A stretch of 36,941 bases of DNA from an uncultured bacterium (GTDB lineage: Bacteria > Bacteroidota > Bacteroidia > Chitinophagales > Chitinophagaceae). A program made the translations under genes and the position numbers. The notes beneath the pieces are model-generated. The model searched no databases, was not told the DNA's origin, and saw only the letters and a program-made list of their open reading frames with translations. Shown here piece after piece: positions 1-9,140 of the stretch. Every line of letters begins with the position of its first letter. Position 1 is the stretch's first letter. The stretch is from positions 1 through 36,941 of the forward strand of contig CAJBZC010000055.1 of the NCBI GenBank assembly GCA_903959965.1, written 5' to 3'.

Positions 1-1641
1 CGGTTCAATATCCTGAAGTTCTTTGCACAGGGAAGGCTCAAATTCGAACCGGTGTTTTCTAGCGAGGGGGAGCAGTGTTTTCTTCAGGTATTCCTGCCAT
101 TCCGATGATTTGATTGACGTGCTTCGTTTTGCAATCAGGGAATGCAGGGTATCATATTCTTCCGGATCGTCCCATAGGTAAAGTGTATTGTTATGGAGCA
201 GCATGAAGTCGCTTGTCCATTCGTTGTCGACCAGATCTATGTTCAGTTCACGGGATTGACCGCTGCATCCCACTTCGATTCCATTTTTCTTCTGGCTGAC
301 ATGAATCGAGGGGATCAATCCTGCATCTGAGACCTGAATGGGTACAAGGTTTCGGGTATTGAAAGGTTTTCCTGCCGGGAGCAGGAAGAACGGGGTTTCT
401 TCATGGTATTCTGCGAAGAGTTTCCTGAGTTTTGGGTATAGATATTCGATGATGAGGCTTTCCGTATCCGCAGGCAGTCCTGCTTCATCGCTACTAATGA
501 TATTTTCCCATATACCGGCGAAGGGAGAATTCCGGTTTACATACTTACTGATTTCTGAAACGTGCAGTTTGCGTAGTATCTGGAGTGCGGAGATGTCTCT
601 TTCTGAAAGTCCTTCCGTCACGATATACTTCTGCAGTTCAAGTTTTTCGACCTTCCCGAGGAGTTTGTCGCCCAGCTCATTGAACTCTCCCGTCACGACT
701 TCGATAGAGAATCCCGGGTATGTTTTTTTCTGTTCAACGAAAACCACGCCGAGTCTATTTCCACCTGAAAAAACGGCTGTTGTCTGTGGTTCTTCGACAT
801 TTGTAGTGGAGGGTGGCTTGACCAGTTCTACTTCCCTGACAGGAGCTGCTACTCTTTTTACCGACTGATCAAGCACTCGCAGGAAGGGTTTTCCTTCCTT
901 GTACGTGAATTCGAATTTCTGATTCCAATCGGGTTCATCCATGCTGTACCCGTAGGCGGCGAGGAGTTTATTCTTATCCTTATCCCAATTTCTGATAGAG
1001 TCGAAGTAATTGGGTCCGAATGCGTTGAGCAATTGAACGAAGAGGATGGTCTTATGGAGGCAAAGTGGATGTTGTTTTTCATCGCACCTGCAGGAGGTAT
1101 CGAAATTTCTTTCCTCATTTTTTTGAATGACGACCGGAAATTTTTCATCCAATAACTCCATGATCGCTTCGACCCGCTCATCTTTCGCCTTTACGATATT
1201 GGCTTTCTGGGATCTGAGAAATTTTTCTGCGTTTTCGTATGCTTCTGAAGATGCGAGGAGTCGGATGGTCTTGAGGTCGATCAGCTTCATTTTTACGACC
1301 GTGTGCTTCTGGTCGTATGTCAGGGTTTTTTCACCGAGGACATTTTTGTCGATCAGTTCCTGCAATTGAAAGAGGGCCGCTGCTTCATGTCTGCAGATAT
1401 CCCCGAGGTTATAAGGGCATGAGCATCTGACGAGCAGCGCGCGCGGATCCTTATATTTCTGAATGTGTACTTTGTAGAATGTGGCGTAGTGGTCGTCCTT
1501 TACCCGGAAAGTGACCGCACTCAACAGATCATCATGTTCGAGGAATTCTACATAGCCGATGGCATGTATCTTTTTCCCTCTTCGTATGACTTCGTCAGTG
1601 CCGTTGTTGTAGATGAATTTGAGAAGGTGCGACAGTGCCAT
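1..1641 (-). CDS. SWIM zinc-finger protein, probable N-terminal part of a SNF2-family helicase (truncated by window edge)
   Basis: Manual minus-strand translation from ATG at 1641 gives MALSHLLKFIYNNGTDEVIRRGKKIHAIGYVEFLEHDDLLSAVTFRVKDD..., including CSCPYNLGDICRHEAAALFQLQ (SWIM CxCx(n)CxH) and a second Cys/His cluster CRCDEKQHPLCLHK. It stays open to base 1. It is missing from the ORF track because it has no stop inside the window. Confidence 0.75.
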   Translation of the reverse strand, partial: MALSHLLKFIYNNGTDEVIRRGKKIHAIGYVEFLEHDDLLSAVTFRVKDDHYATFYKVHIQKYKDPRALLVRCSCPYNLGDICRHEAAALFQLQELIDKNVLGEKTLTYDQKHTVVKMKLIDLKTIRLLASSEAYENAEKFLRSQKANIVKAKDERVEAIMELLDEKFPVVIQKNEERNFDTSCRCDEKQHPLCLHKTILFVQLLNAFGPNYFDSIRNWDKDKNKLLAAYGYSMDEPDWNQKFEFTYKEGKPFLRVLDQSVKRVAAPVREVELVKPPSTTNVEEPQTTAVFSGGNRLGVVFVEQKKTYPGFSIEVVTGEFNELGDKLLGKVEKLELQKYIVTEGLSERDISALQILRKLHVSEISKYVNRNSPFAGIWENIISSDEAGLPADTESLIIEYLYPKLRKLFAEYHEETPFFLLPAGKPFNTRNLVPIQVSDAGLIPSIHVSQKKNGIEVGCSGQSRELNIDLVDNEWTSDFMLLHNNTLYLWDDPEEYDTLHSLIAKRSTSIKSSEWQEYLKKTLLPLARKHRFEFEPSLCKELQDIEP

Positions 1642-1729
1642 GTACTCACGATGATGGTTAATTCAGGGTAGTCGACCCTCATTGCCACGCAACAGATGTA
1701 TTGAAATGGTAAATGAACAGGCCAATTTG

Positions 1730-1737
1730 CAAAAGTA
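1730..1737 (-). promoter_or_regulatory. Bacteroidota -7 box TACTTTTG upstream of the SWIM/SNF2 gene
   Basis: Minus-strand TACTTTTG matches TAnnTTTG, about 90 nt upstream of ATG 1641; no clear -33 TTG seen. Confidence 0.35.
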
Positions 1738-1801
1738 ACCTAAAAATGCCGGTTTAGCGAAGCCTTGTTCATTTCTGGGGTGGACATTCATTAACGAAAC
1801 A

Positions 1802-2533
1802 TCATTTGCATACGAGTCTGTCGCCTCTGAAGATGGGCAGCACCGGGGCCTGGTCGGGAGTCAGGCAGTATCGAATATCTTTTTCCAGGCCATAATTCAT
1901 CAGTCGGTGATAGTGTGAGGCGTCGTTTTCCTTCATGAATTCGAATGGATCCTGCTTTGCCTGGTGGTAGGTGTTCAATGCTAGTTTTGAGGCATCGCAA
2001 TTGATGTTGAAGTGGTTTCCAATTCTGTTGATCACTGCGCCTGCGAAGATGGTATCTTCGATATTGACCCGGTCTTTCCATGCCGCGCAGCCCAGGATCA
2101 CGGGCATGTTTCTGTTCAGGATGTGATCGCAGACGGCAGACAGGTTGGGAAACGAGCCGGTGATGATCTCTGCAGCGCCGTTATCGAGTGCCATATGCAG
2201 GAGTTTGGTACCGTTCGTTGTTGTCAGGACGAGTTTCTTTCCATTTACAAATTCGGGGTGGTATTCGAAGGGAGAGTTTCCGTGGGCCAGTCCTTCTGCG
2301 ATCCTTCCATCCCTTTCACCGGCTGTGATTGCATTGAGTTCGGTACCGATCTCGATGCATCTCGGAACGGAGGCGACCGGAATAACACATTCCGCTCCGT
2401 TATGCAGGGCGGTGGCTATGGTGGATGTGGCTCTGAGTACATCGATGATGACGACCATGCTGTCGTTTAGGTCGTACAAATTCAGCAATGCCGGAGAGAG
2501 GCAAGTAAATAATGCTGGTTTTGAGGATGACAT
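1802..2533 (-). CDS. comB: 2-phosphosulfolactate phosphatase (ComB family)
   Basis: MVVIIDVLRATSTIATALHNGAECVIPVASV, GERDGRIAEGLAHGNSPFEY and LVLTTTNGTKLLHMA are ComB-like motifs. Confidence 0.85.
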   Translation of the reverse strand: MSSSKPALFTCLSPALLNLYDLNDSMVVIIDVLRATSTIATALHNGAECVIPVASVPRCIEIGTELNAITAGERDGRIAEGLAHGNSPFEYHPEFVNGKKLVLTTTNGTKLLHMALDNGAAEIITGSFPNLSAVCDHILNRNMPVILGCAAWKDRVNIEDTIFAGAVINRIGNHFNINCDASKLALNTYHQAKQDPFEFMKENDASHYHRLMNYGLEKDIRYCLTPDQAPVLPIFRGDRLVCK

Positions 2534-2563
2534 CAGATTTATCGGTTCGCGGCGTTAAGTGTT

Positions 2564-3652
2564 TTATTTTACAAAGGGCAGTTTCGCTACTTTGGCTTTC
2601 AGTGATTTGTCGCGCACATCGATGAAAATTTCCGAATCAAGTGCAGCGTGTTCGGTGAGTACATATCCCAGGCCGATTCCTTTGCCGATGGTCGGTGACT
2701 GTGTTCCGGACGTGACGCGTCCGATGAGGTTTCCTTCGTTATCGCGAATCAGGTAATCGTGTCGCGGGATTCCGCGATCAATCATTTCGAAGCCGACGAG
2801 TTTTTTTTCGGGGCCTGCTGTTTTTTGTTTGGTCAGGAACTCGTCGGCTGTGAATGATTTAGAGAACTTGGTGATCCAGCTTAATCCGGCTTCGATGGGT
2901 GTGGTGAAATCATCGATATCATTTCCATACAGACAGAAGCCCATTTCGAGTCGGAGCGTATCCCGGGCGCCCAGGCCAACAGGTTTGAGTCCGAGGGGGC
3001 CGGCTGTTTCAAAAATCTTTTTCCAGATGATGTCAGCGGCGTTTTCCTTGTCTTCGAAATAGATCTCCACACCGCCTGATCCGGTGTAACCGGTGGCGCT
3101 GATCAGGACATTGTCGACACCTGCGAAACGCCCTTTTACGAATGTGTAATATTTAAGGTTGAGGATGTCGATCTCGGTGAGTGGTTGAAGCATTTTACAG
3201 GCATTGGGGCCTTGAACAGCCAGCAAGCATGTTTTATGCGAAATATTGTGCATTTCAACGCCTTGTGAATTATGACGCTGAATCCACTCCCAATCCTTTT
3301 CAATATTGGATGCATTGACAACGAGCATGTACACCTGATCTTTTTCGATGCAATACACGAGCAGGTCGTCAACAATACCTCCGTTTTCGTTGGGCAGGCA
3401 ACTATACTGAGCTGCACCATTGTTCAATTTACCGGCATCGTTGGATGTAACTCTTTGAATGAGATCCAGGGCGTTTGGTCCTTTGAGGATGAATTCGCCC
3501 ATATGGCTGACATCGAATATCCCCGCATTGTTTCTGACGGCATGGTGTTCGTCGTTAATCCCGGAGTATGAGATGGGCATGTTATAGCCGGCGAATTCGG
3601 CCATTTTAGCGCCGAGTCCGATGTGTTTTTCAGTAAACGGGGTCTGTTTCAT
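2564..3652 (-). CDS. gcvT: Aminomethyltransferase, glycine cleavage system T protein
   Basis: [29 protein letters not shown]...FDVSHMGEF...[19 protein letters not shown]...[19 protein letters not shown]. Confidence 0.95.
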   Translation of the reverse strand: MKQTPFTEKHIGLGAKMAEFAGYNMPISYSGINDEHHAVRNNAGIFDVSHMGEFILKGPNALDLIQRVTSNDAGKLNNGAAQYSCLPNENGGIVDDLLVYCIEKDQVYMLVVNASNIEKDWEWIQRHNSQGVEMHNISHKTCLLAVQGPNACKMLQPLTEIDILNLKYYTFVKGRFAGVDNVLISATGYTGSGGVEIYFEDKENAADIIWKKIFETAGPLGLKPVGLGARDTLRLEMGFCLYGNDIDDFTTPIEAGLSWITKFSKSFTADEFLTKQKTAGPEKKLVGFEMIDRGIPRHDYLIRDNEGNLIGRVTSGTQSPTIGKGIGLGYVLTEHAALDSEIFIDVRDKSLKAKVAKLPFVK

Positions 3653-3725
3653 ACGCTGCGTATTGCGGTGCGAAATTATGGTATTCAGTTGAGCTGCGTT
3701 ATTCAGAAACTATCACAAAATGAAA

Positions 3726-3745
3726 GCCCGGACAGAGGTCCGGGC
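3726..3745 (-). terminator. Hairpin terminator (minus strand)
   Basis: Perfect 8-bp stem GCCCGGAC-CTCT-GTCCGGGC followed on the minus strand by TTTCATTTT. Confidence 0.6.
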
Positions 3746-3759
3746 CATTTACCAAGCCT

Positions 3760-3796
3760 GAAGCCACCGCCAGGGAACAACATCCCTGGGTGGTTC
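3760..3796 (-). other. Long hairpin in the PspC-gcvT intergenic region
   Basis: Minus-strand GAACCACCCAGGGA-TGTTGT-TCCCTGGCGGTGGCTTC: near-perfect 14-bp stem with small bulges. Confidence 0.5.
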
Positions 3797-3814
3797 AAAG
3801 CTGCGTAAGTTTCT

Positions 3815-5905
3815 TTATGAACGGGAAGTAACGTTTATCATGAGTTCGGGCATTTCTTTTTGGATTTGCCCGAAGTCAACATCCATATTAATGATGGTGT
3901 CTTTACCATTAATTCTGATGTCTATGGATTCCTTAAAGTTTTTTTTGTCTTTCTTCAGATCCCGGAATTCGTCTTCGAGTTTTTCTTTGAGTTCTTCGAT
4001 GCGTTCTTCCGGTGTGAGACCGAGTTTGTCGAGACCATAGGTATTCATTCGGTACCAGCGGTCGTATTCGAATGGGAAGTATTGATCATCAAACTGGTAG
4101 CTGAAGTTAAACTGCAATCCGGTCTTCTTTCCTTTGAGGTCGAAAAAGTCGAACCATTCGGTGGAGCCGTCGATCCTGATGGTTTTCCCTTCAGGTACTT
4201 CAATGACAAGGATAACTTGTTGGTTTCTGAATTTGTCTGCCGCGGCGATCGCGAAGCCTTTTGGCAGGTAGATGATGCTGTCTTCCTGTCGGATATCGAA
4301 GGAGATTTTTTCTGCCTTATTTTCTGCTTCGATGGTAGAACCACCTCTCGACGCCTTGAAGATCTTCAACCTGTAGAGGCTGTCCGGGCTTTTTGAGACC
4401 CTGATTCTGACGGTATTCAGGATAAGGCTGTCGTTATTGGGAGAAACGGCTGGTGCATCATCGTCGTCGTCGAACCAGTCGATGGTTTCGAAGCGGCCCG
4501 GATATTTGCCAAGTCGGAGTTCCAGTGAGCCGGAGGTCGGTTGATTGATGGCAATGGTATTTTCTGTTTCCGATCTTTTATCAAAATGTCTGCCCAGGAG
4601 ACTGATGAATGCGAAGAGGGATACCCAACCCAGCGTCCACAGGGTTCCAAATGCATATCCGAGAAACTTGTTCTTAGTGCGTGCTCCAATGATCCTGCGG
4701 ATCAGCCAGATGACGAGCGCTACGATGGGCAGGCCGATGAACAGCAACAAGGTGCCTGCGGCAGTAGCCTGTTCCCAGTAACCATCGAGGATGAAAGATT
4801 GGAAGGGCAGCAGCAGGGATGCACCGAAGAGGATGCCCATGAGCGCCATGAGTAGTGCAAGGGCGATGACAGATGCGATGAACAGGAAGAAAATTTTGAA
4901 TATCATCCCGATAGCGTAGCCGATTCCTGAGCGTCTGGAGGCTTTTTTAACGCTTGTTGTCAATTGGCTGGCGCTTTCCGATGCTTCTGTTCCCCATTGC
5001 TTTGCTTTCGTTCCAGCTATGTCAGCGGCCTTTACGGATTTTGTCTTCAAATCTTGTATTTCTTCACGAACGGTATCCCTGATACTTTCGAGGTCTACTT
5101 TTTCGCCCCTCATTTCCAGTTTTTCAGAAGTCGTACTGGCGATCGGCACCACAATCCAGAGGATGATATAAGCAAGGAATAGCATCCCACCAAAGGGTAT
5201 GGTGAGGAAAATGGCGGGCCCCCAGAATAATTGGTTCAGAAAACCGAGGAGGATCGGAGACAAAAAAATCAGCCTGGGAATCCACGCGGCGATGTTGAAA
5301 TAGCTGGATAGTCCGGAGCAAACGCCGCCTATGATCTTGTTTTCAGGATTTCTGAATAGTCTTTTCTTTACATTGGTGCTCAGTGCTTTATCTGGCAACA
5401 CGATCCATAAGATAATGTAGATCAGGATACCGGATCCAAATCCGCCGAAGGTAATGACAGCGAAAAGGAGTCTTACAATGGTGGGATCAATTTTCAGATG
5501 GTGGGCGATCCCGCTGCAGACGCCGGCCAGGATCGTATCATTTGAATTCCGGTAGAATGATCCTCTCGGTTCGGCAGCAACTGTCTTTGGCGTGGTTTCA
5601 GATTCGTTTCCGTTGGTTTCCTGTCTGTTTTGGTTTTCCACGCGTTCGAAGTCTGCTGGTCTTCCAATGCTTGAAATGATGTTTTCGAGATCAACTTCGG
5701 TGATGCAGCTGTTGGCTTCCTTTGCGAGTCTGTTCGTGAAAAGTTCAGCGATTCGGTTTTCGATGTCGTTGATGATCTCATCACGTCCTTCTTCATTCCT
5801 GAAGTAATGTCTGAGGCTGTCTATGTATTTTCTGAGGTCTTCATAGGCGGGTTCTTCGATGGGTATGACCCTGCCCTGGAAGTTTATATTTATGACCTTT
5901 TTCAT
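3815..5905 (-). CDS. PspC domain-containing membrane protein (two PspC domains)
   Basis: Two PspC-like blocks: NDTILAGVCSGIAHHLKIDPTIVRLLFAVITFGG and ENKIIGGVCSGLSSYFNIAAWIPRLIFLSPILLG, followed by several hydrophobic segments. Confidence 0.88.
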   Translation of the reverse strand: MKKVININFQGRVIPIEEPAYEDLRKYIDSLRHYFRNEEGRDEIINDIENRIAELFTNRLAKEANSCITEVDLENIISSIGRPADFERVENQNRQETNGNESETTPKTVAAEPRGSFYRNSNDTILAGVCSGIAHHLKIDPTIVRLLFAVITFGGFGSGILIYIILWIVLPDKALSTNVKKRLFRNPENKIIGGVCSGLSSYFNIAAWIPRLIFLSPILLGFLNQLFWGPAIFLTIPFGGMLFLAYIILWIVVPIASTTSEKLEMRGEKVDLESIRDTVREEIQDLKTKSVKAADIAGTKAKQWGTEASESASQLTTSVKKASRRSGIGYAIGMIFKIFFLFIASVIALALLMALMGILFGASLLLPFQSFILDGYWEQATAAGTLLLFIGLPIVALVIWLIRRIIGARTKNKFLGYAFGTLWTLGWVSLFAFISLLGRHFDKRSETENTIAINQPTSGSLELRLGKYPGRFETIDWFDDDDDAPAVSPNNDSLILNTVRIRVSKSPDSLYRLKIFKASRGGSTIEAENKAEKISFDIRQEDSIIYLPKGFAIAAADKFRNQQVILVIEVPEGKTIRIDGSTEWFDFFDLKGKKTGLQFNFSYQFDDQYFPFEYDRWYRMNTYGLDKLGLTPEERIEELKEKLEDEFRDLKKDKKNFKESIDIRINGKDTIINMDVDFGQIQKEMPELMINVTSRS

Positions 5906-5917
5906 TGTTGCTGAAGT

Positions 5918-6286
5918 TTAAGATGGGTTCGAGGTGGTTTCCGGTTCGTTCTCCTGTTGTTTTGTCTCCGTGATATGCTTTACGGCGTTGACGAGTTCTT
6001 GCCAGGTATTTTCCAGCTCTTTATAAAAGAGGTTTCCCTTTTCTGTGAGGCTGAAATATTTCCTGGGAGGTCCTGCCAGGCTTTCCACCCACCTGTAAGA
6101 GAGAAGGTCGGCATTCTTGAGTCTGGTCAGCAAGGGATAGAGGGTGCCTTCCAGGATGTTGAGGTTGGCTTTTTTCATTTCTTCAATGATGTCGCTGGGA
6201 TATGCTTCCGCTCTTTTAATAATAGAGAGGATGCAGAACTCCAGCACTCCTTTTCTCATTTGGCTCTGGGTGTTGTCGATGTTCAT
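5918..6286 (-). CDS. PadR family transcriptional regulator
   Basis: MRKGVLEFCILSIIKRAEAYPSDIIEEMKKANLNILEGTLYPLLTRLKNADLLSYRW...PRKYFSLTEKG: typical PadR wHTH; 12 nt upstream of the PspC gene. Confidence 0.92.
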   Translation of the reverse strand: MNIDNTQSQMRKGVLEFCILSIIKRAEAYPSDIIEEMKKANLNILEGTLYPLLTRLKNADLLSYRWVESLAGPPRKYFSLTEKGNLFYKELENTWQELVNAVKHITETKQQENEPETTSNPS

Positions 6287-6430
6287 GGCATCTTGATTAT
6301 GTGTTTCGGTGATGAATCCGAACAGAACTCAAGCCGGTGCTTTACTCGGAAGATTGACTCTTCAGCATGCGTCAGTATTAACATTCCGAGTTTCTGTTCC
6401 ATTGACCGGACAAAAATATGTCATTGTTTA

Positions 6431-6451
6431 GTACTATGCAAAACAAAGTAC
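6431..6451. promoter_or_regulatory. Candidate PadR operator dyad
   Basis: GTACTATG-CAAAA-CAAAGTAC: inverted GTACTwTG arms, with a degenerate second copy GTACTAAG-CAATA-TGTAGTAT at 6465-6485. Confidence 0.45.
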
Positions 6452-6500
6452 ATAATATATAAAAGTACTAAGCAATATGTAGTATTATAAATAAAACAAA

Positions 6501-6517
6501 TTATTGATAATCAATAA
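6501..6517. promoter_or_regulatory. Perfect 17-nt palindrome
   Basis: TTATTGAT-A-ATCAATAA: 8-bp arms around one base. Confidence 0.4.
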
Positions 6518-6766
6518 ATAAACTTTTAACCAGGTTGGTTTATTTGATTAAAGAATGTAATGATTTCAGGTTGAGAAGATTGGTTTATTGATTTCATTCG
6601 ATGTGTTGATTTCAGCGTATCATTCATTTTTCATCCATTTTTATGTACAAAAAGCATAGATCTGACCTAGTTTATTCATTAAATGAATGATTTTTCCCTC
6701 AAAATGCCGCTGGACTATTTGAACAATATGGAAAAAGGGATATTTTGTCGTCCAATGTTTGAATGA

Positions 6767-7939
6767 TTGATGCGAAAAAGGAAGTACCCATACCCTTACA
6801 AGGCCTGGTTGACGATATCGAATGATCCGGACAACACGGACATGAAGATTTGGAAGGAACTTGACGATTTGATTTTCAATAGATTAAGTCTGCCATGGGC
6901 CAATTCCATTTTTTTATCCTCCCATAATCTGAATCTTCCGGATCAGGTAAACATGGCTGATCACCCTGAAATTTCCGTTCAGCCCACGGACACGATTCAT
7001 ACCTGGGGTGATTTTGTGCATGGGGGTGCGCGGGGCTTTTCGAGGGAGGATGCGTTGGCTGGCATGGCTTTGTTGGATCAACATGGAATTCGTCCGTTGG
7101 TATGGGTGGATCATTCCAGATTTACCGGCAATTTGCTGCATGGTCACACCTGGGGCAGTCGGCCGGTTCACCGGGACAGTTCCGGGATCAATTACACGGT
7201 TCACGAATACACCCTGGATCTGATCGACCAGACGGGAGTCAGATATATCTGGGACGGAGGCCTGACTGAGGTCATTGGACAGGACAGGGTCCGTTCTATC
7301 TGGGATCAACTGCCTGGGAAGTCGAGGCTGAGATCGTTATTGACCGGCATCAAAATCAAGGTCAGGGAGCGGATTACGACATTGAGGAAGGGGCCCTCGA
7401 AAAGAAGCAACGAACTTTACTTCACACATCTTTTTCCGGACGGACGAACACTTTATTGTTTTCAGCGCTACGGTAAGTGGAGGAATGCTGATATAATGGG
7501 TTTATCCCGACAGATTTCCACCAACACAGTTGACACTTTGATCAAGAACCAGGGTGTGATGGTGGCCTACACACATCTGGGAAAAAAGAATCCGGAATTG
7601 AAGGGAGATCGTCATGTTCCGGATGAGACCTTGAAGTGTCTGGAGCATGTAAGGAAGCGAATGGATGATGGTCTGTTGAATTTCAGCGCTCTATCTGATT
7701 TATTGGATTATCTCGTGATACGAGATCATATGGTGATCGATGACCGGGTGGTGGATTTCAGAACGGATGGCATTCGATTCAGTCCGATGAAGCCTGAGGA
7801 TCTGTTCCGTCACAGGTTTTCCCTCGAAGGTGTTTTGGATCATCATGATGTAGAGATAAGGTTGGATGGTAAGCCATTGCTTCAGGCAAAGTTGCAACCG
7901 GAAGCGGATGGTGTCTGTTCCATAATCTTTCGAGCATGA
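6767..7939 (+). CDS. Polysaccharide-deacetylase-like protein (distant)
   Basis: KAWLTISNDPDNTDMKIWKELDDLI... near the N-terminus resembles the TFDDxPD region of NodB-like folds. Several conserved-looking His/Asp sites (HTWGDFVHG, VWVDHSRF, RYIWDGG). The assignment is by pattern only. Confidence 0.45.
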   Translation: MMRKRKYPYPYKAWLTISNDPDNTDMKIWKELDDLIFNRLSLPWANSIFLSSHNLNLPDQVNMADHPEISVQPTDTIHTWGDFVHGGARGFSREDALAGMALLDQHGIRPLVWVDHSRFTGNLLHGHTWGSRPVHRDSSGINYTVHEYTLDLIDQTGVRYIWDGGLTEVIGQDRVRSIWDQLPGKSRLRSLLTGIKIKVRERITTLRKGPSKRSNELYFTHLFPDGRTLYCFQRYGKWRNADIMGLSRQISTNTVDTLIKNQGVMVAYTHLGKKNPELKGDRHVPDETLKCLEHVRKRMDDGLLNFSALSDLLDYLVIRDHMVIDDRVVDFRTDGIRFSPMKPEDLFRHRFSLEGVLDHHDVEIRLDGKPLLQAKLQPEADGVCSIIFRA

Positions 7940-8739
7940 GACTGGCCATCATGACTCCCCGGCGCCCACAGTCGGAGATGTTGATCCGTCGGCTGGGTCA
8001 GGTTGGTTTGGCTCCTACCCTCGTGTTATATCATCAGAAGCAGGATGTTACGGGACTCGGAAGATGGAAGAAGTGGGTGAAGGATACGGTCAGGTCGATC
8101 CTTTTTTTCAACAGTATTTTGGAGCGTGTTCGCAGGGTTCGTTTGTCCAATGAGCGGGCTTCCAGCCTGTTTCTGGATCAATTTGCATTAAGGCATTCCC
8201 TGGATCGGGACCAAGAACTGCCGAAAGCAGTTCACGAGATCAGTCGTGTCAATGCTGAGGAGACGGCCAATCTGTTGCGCGCGCATGACATTGACATTCT
8301 CTTCATCTGGGGTGTGCCCATTATAAGACCCAATATCATTGCTTCGGTGCGCAGGATGGTGATCAATGCACATTCTTCCATTTTACCGGAATACAGGGGA
8401 GCCAAGTCCGAATTCTGGCAATGTTATCATCAGGATTTCAAGCATGCCGGCGTCACATTGCATCAGGTTGATGTGGGAGTGGATACGGGAGATATTCTGA
8501 TGCAGGTTAAGGCCGATCCCGCGGATTGCGTAAATCCTGAGCGATTGAGGGTTTCGAATGCCATCCGGGTCATTGAGGGCTTGCCGGTGTTACTGGAGAC
8601 AGTCATATCCGGTTCTTATCGCCGCACATCACAAGCTGATCTTTCCAGCTCCAGGACACCCACATATCGCATGAAGGATGTCGGGATTCATCATTACAGC
8701 AGGGTTTATCTGGGCATAGATGTGGAGGCTGGTCGGTGA
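7936..8739 (+). CDS. Formyltransferase family protein
   Basis: VINAHSSILPEYRGAKSEFW...AGVTLHQVDVGVDTGDILMQ retains the N-H-D residues and the SLLPxYRG-like motif of the formyl_trans_N family. Start overlaps the upstream stop (ATGA). Confidence 0.8.
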   Translation: MRLAIMTPRRPQSEMLIRRLGQVGLAPTLVLYHQKQDVTGLGRWKKWVKDTVRSILFFNSILERVRRVRLSNERASSLFLDQFALRHSLDRDQELPKAVHEISRVNAEETANLLRAHDIDILFIWGVPIIRPNIIASVRRMVINAHSSILPEYRGAKSEFWQCYHQDFKHAGVTLHQVDVGVDTGDILMQVKADPADCVNPERLRVSNAIRVIEGLPVLLETVISGSYRRTSQADLSSSRTPTYRMKDVGIHHYSRVYLGIDVEAGR

Positions 8740-8771
8740 ACCATCCTGAATGACCGATTGTAGTTTGATGT

Positions 8772-9140
8772 ATGAAAACAGTCTATCATCTGACGCAATG
8801 TGGAACTTGTCAGCGCATCATCCGTGATCTGAAACTGGTGGAACGCGGCTTTGAATTAAGAGATATCAAGTTGCAGCCGATACAGCCTGCCGAATTGGAT
8901 CAATTCCGCGAGAAGACGGGCAGTTATGATTCCCTGTTCAGCAGGCGCGCCATCAAATACAAGACCCTGGGATTGAAGAATCAAATTCTTAAGGACGAGG
9001 ATCTGCGCGCGCTGATCCTGGAGGATTATACTTTTCTAAAACGTCCGGTGATCATCATCGGTGATGAGGTTTTCGCGGGCAATGAGCAGAAGACCCTGGA
9101 ACGTATTGCTGTCCGCTTGCAGTCCAAGGAGTCAGCATAA
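8772..9140 (+). CDS. ArsC/Spx-family thioredoxin-fold protein
   Basis: MKTVYHLTQCGTCQRIIRDL with CxxC; LSRRAIKYKTLGL-type middle; FLKRPVIIIGDEVFAG C-terminal motif. Confidence 0.8.
   Translation: MKTVYHLTQCGTCQRIIRDLKLVERGFELRDIKLQPIQPAELDQFREKTGSYDSLFSRRAIKYKTLGLKNQILKDEDLRALILEDYTFLKRPVIIIGDEVFAGNEQKTLERIAVRLQSKESA

Noticed and set aside
338-1671. Plus-strand ORFs at 338-868, 1127-1369 and 1465-1671
   Set aside because: Antisense to the edge-truncated SWIM/SNF2 gene, which explains this region.
6535-6615. Possible short CRISPR-like repeats (TGATTTCA copies)
   Set aside because: Repeats are only 8-9 nt with irregular 18-28 nt spacing and no cas genes nearby; treated as possible regulatory repeats instead.
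6767-9140. Possible resistance or defence island (deacetylase, formyltransferase, ArsC-like)
   Set aside because: No mobile-element signatures and no known defence domains; the ArsC-like gene looks Spx/YffB-like, not part of an ars operon.
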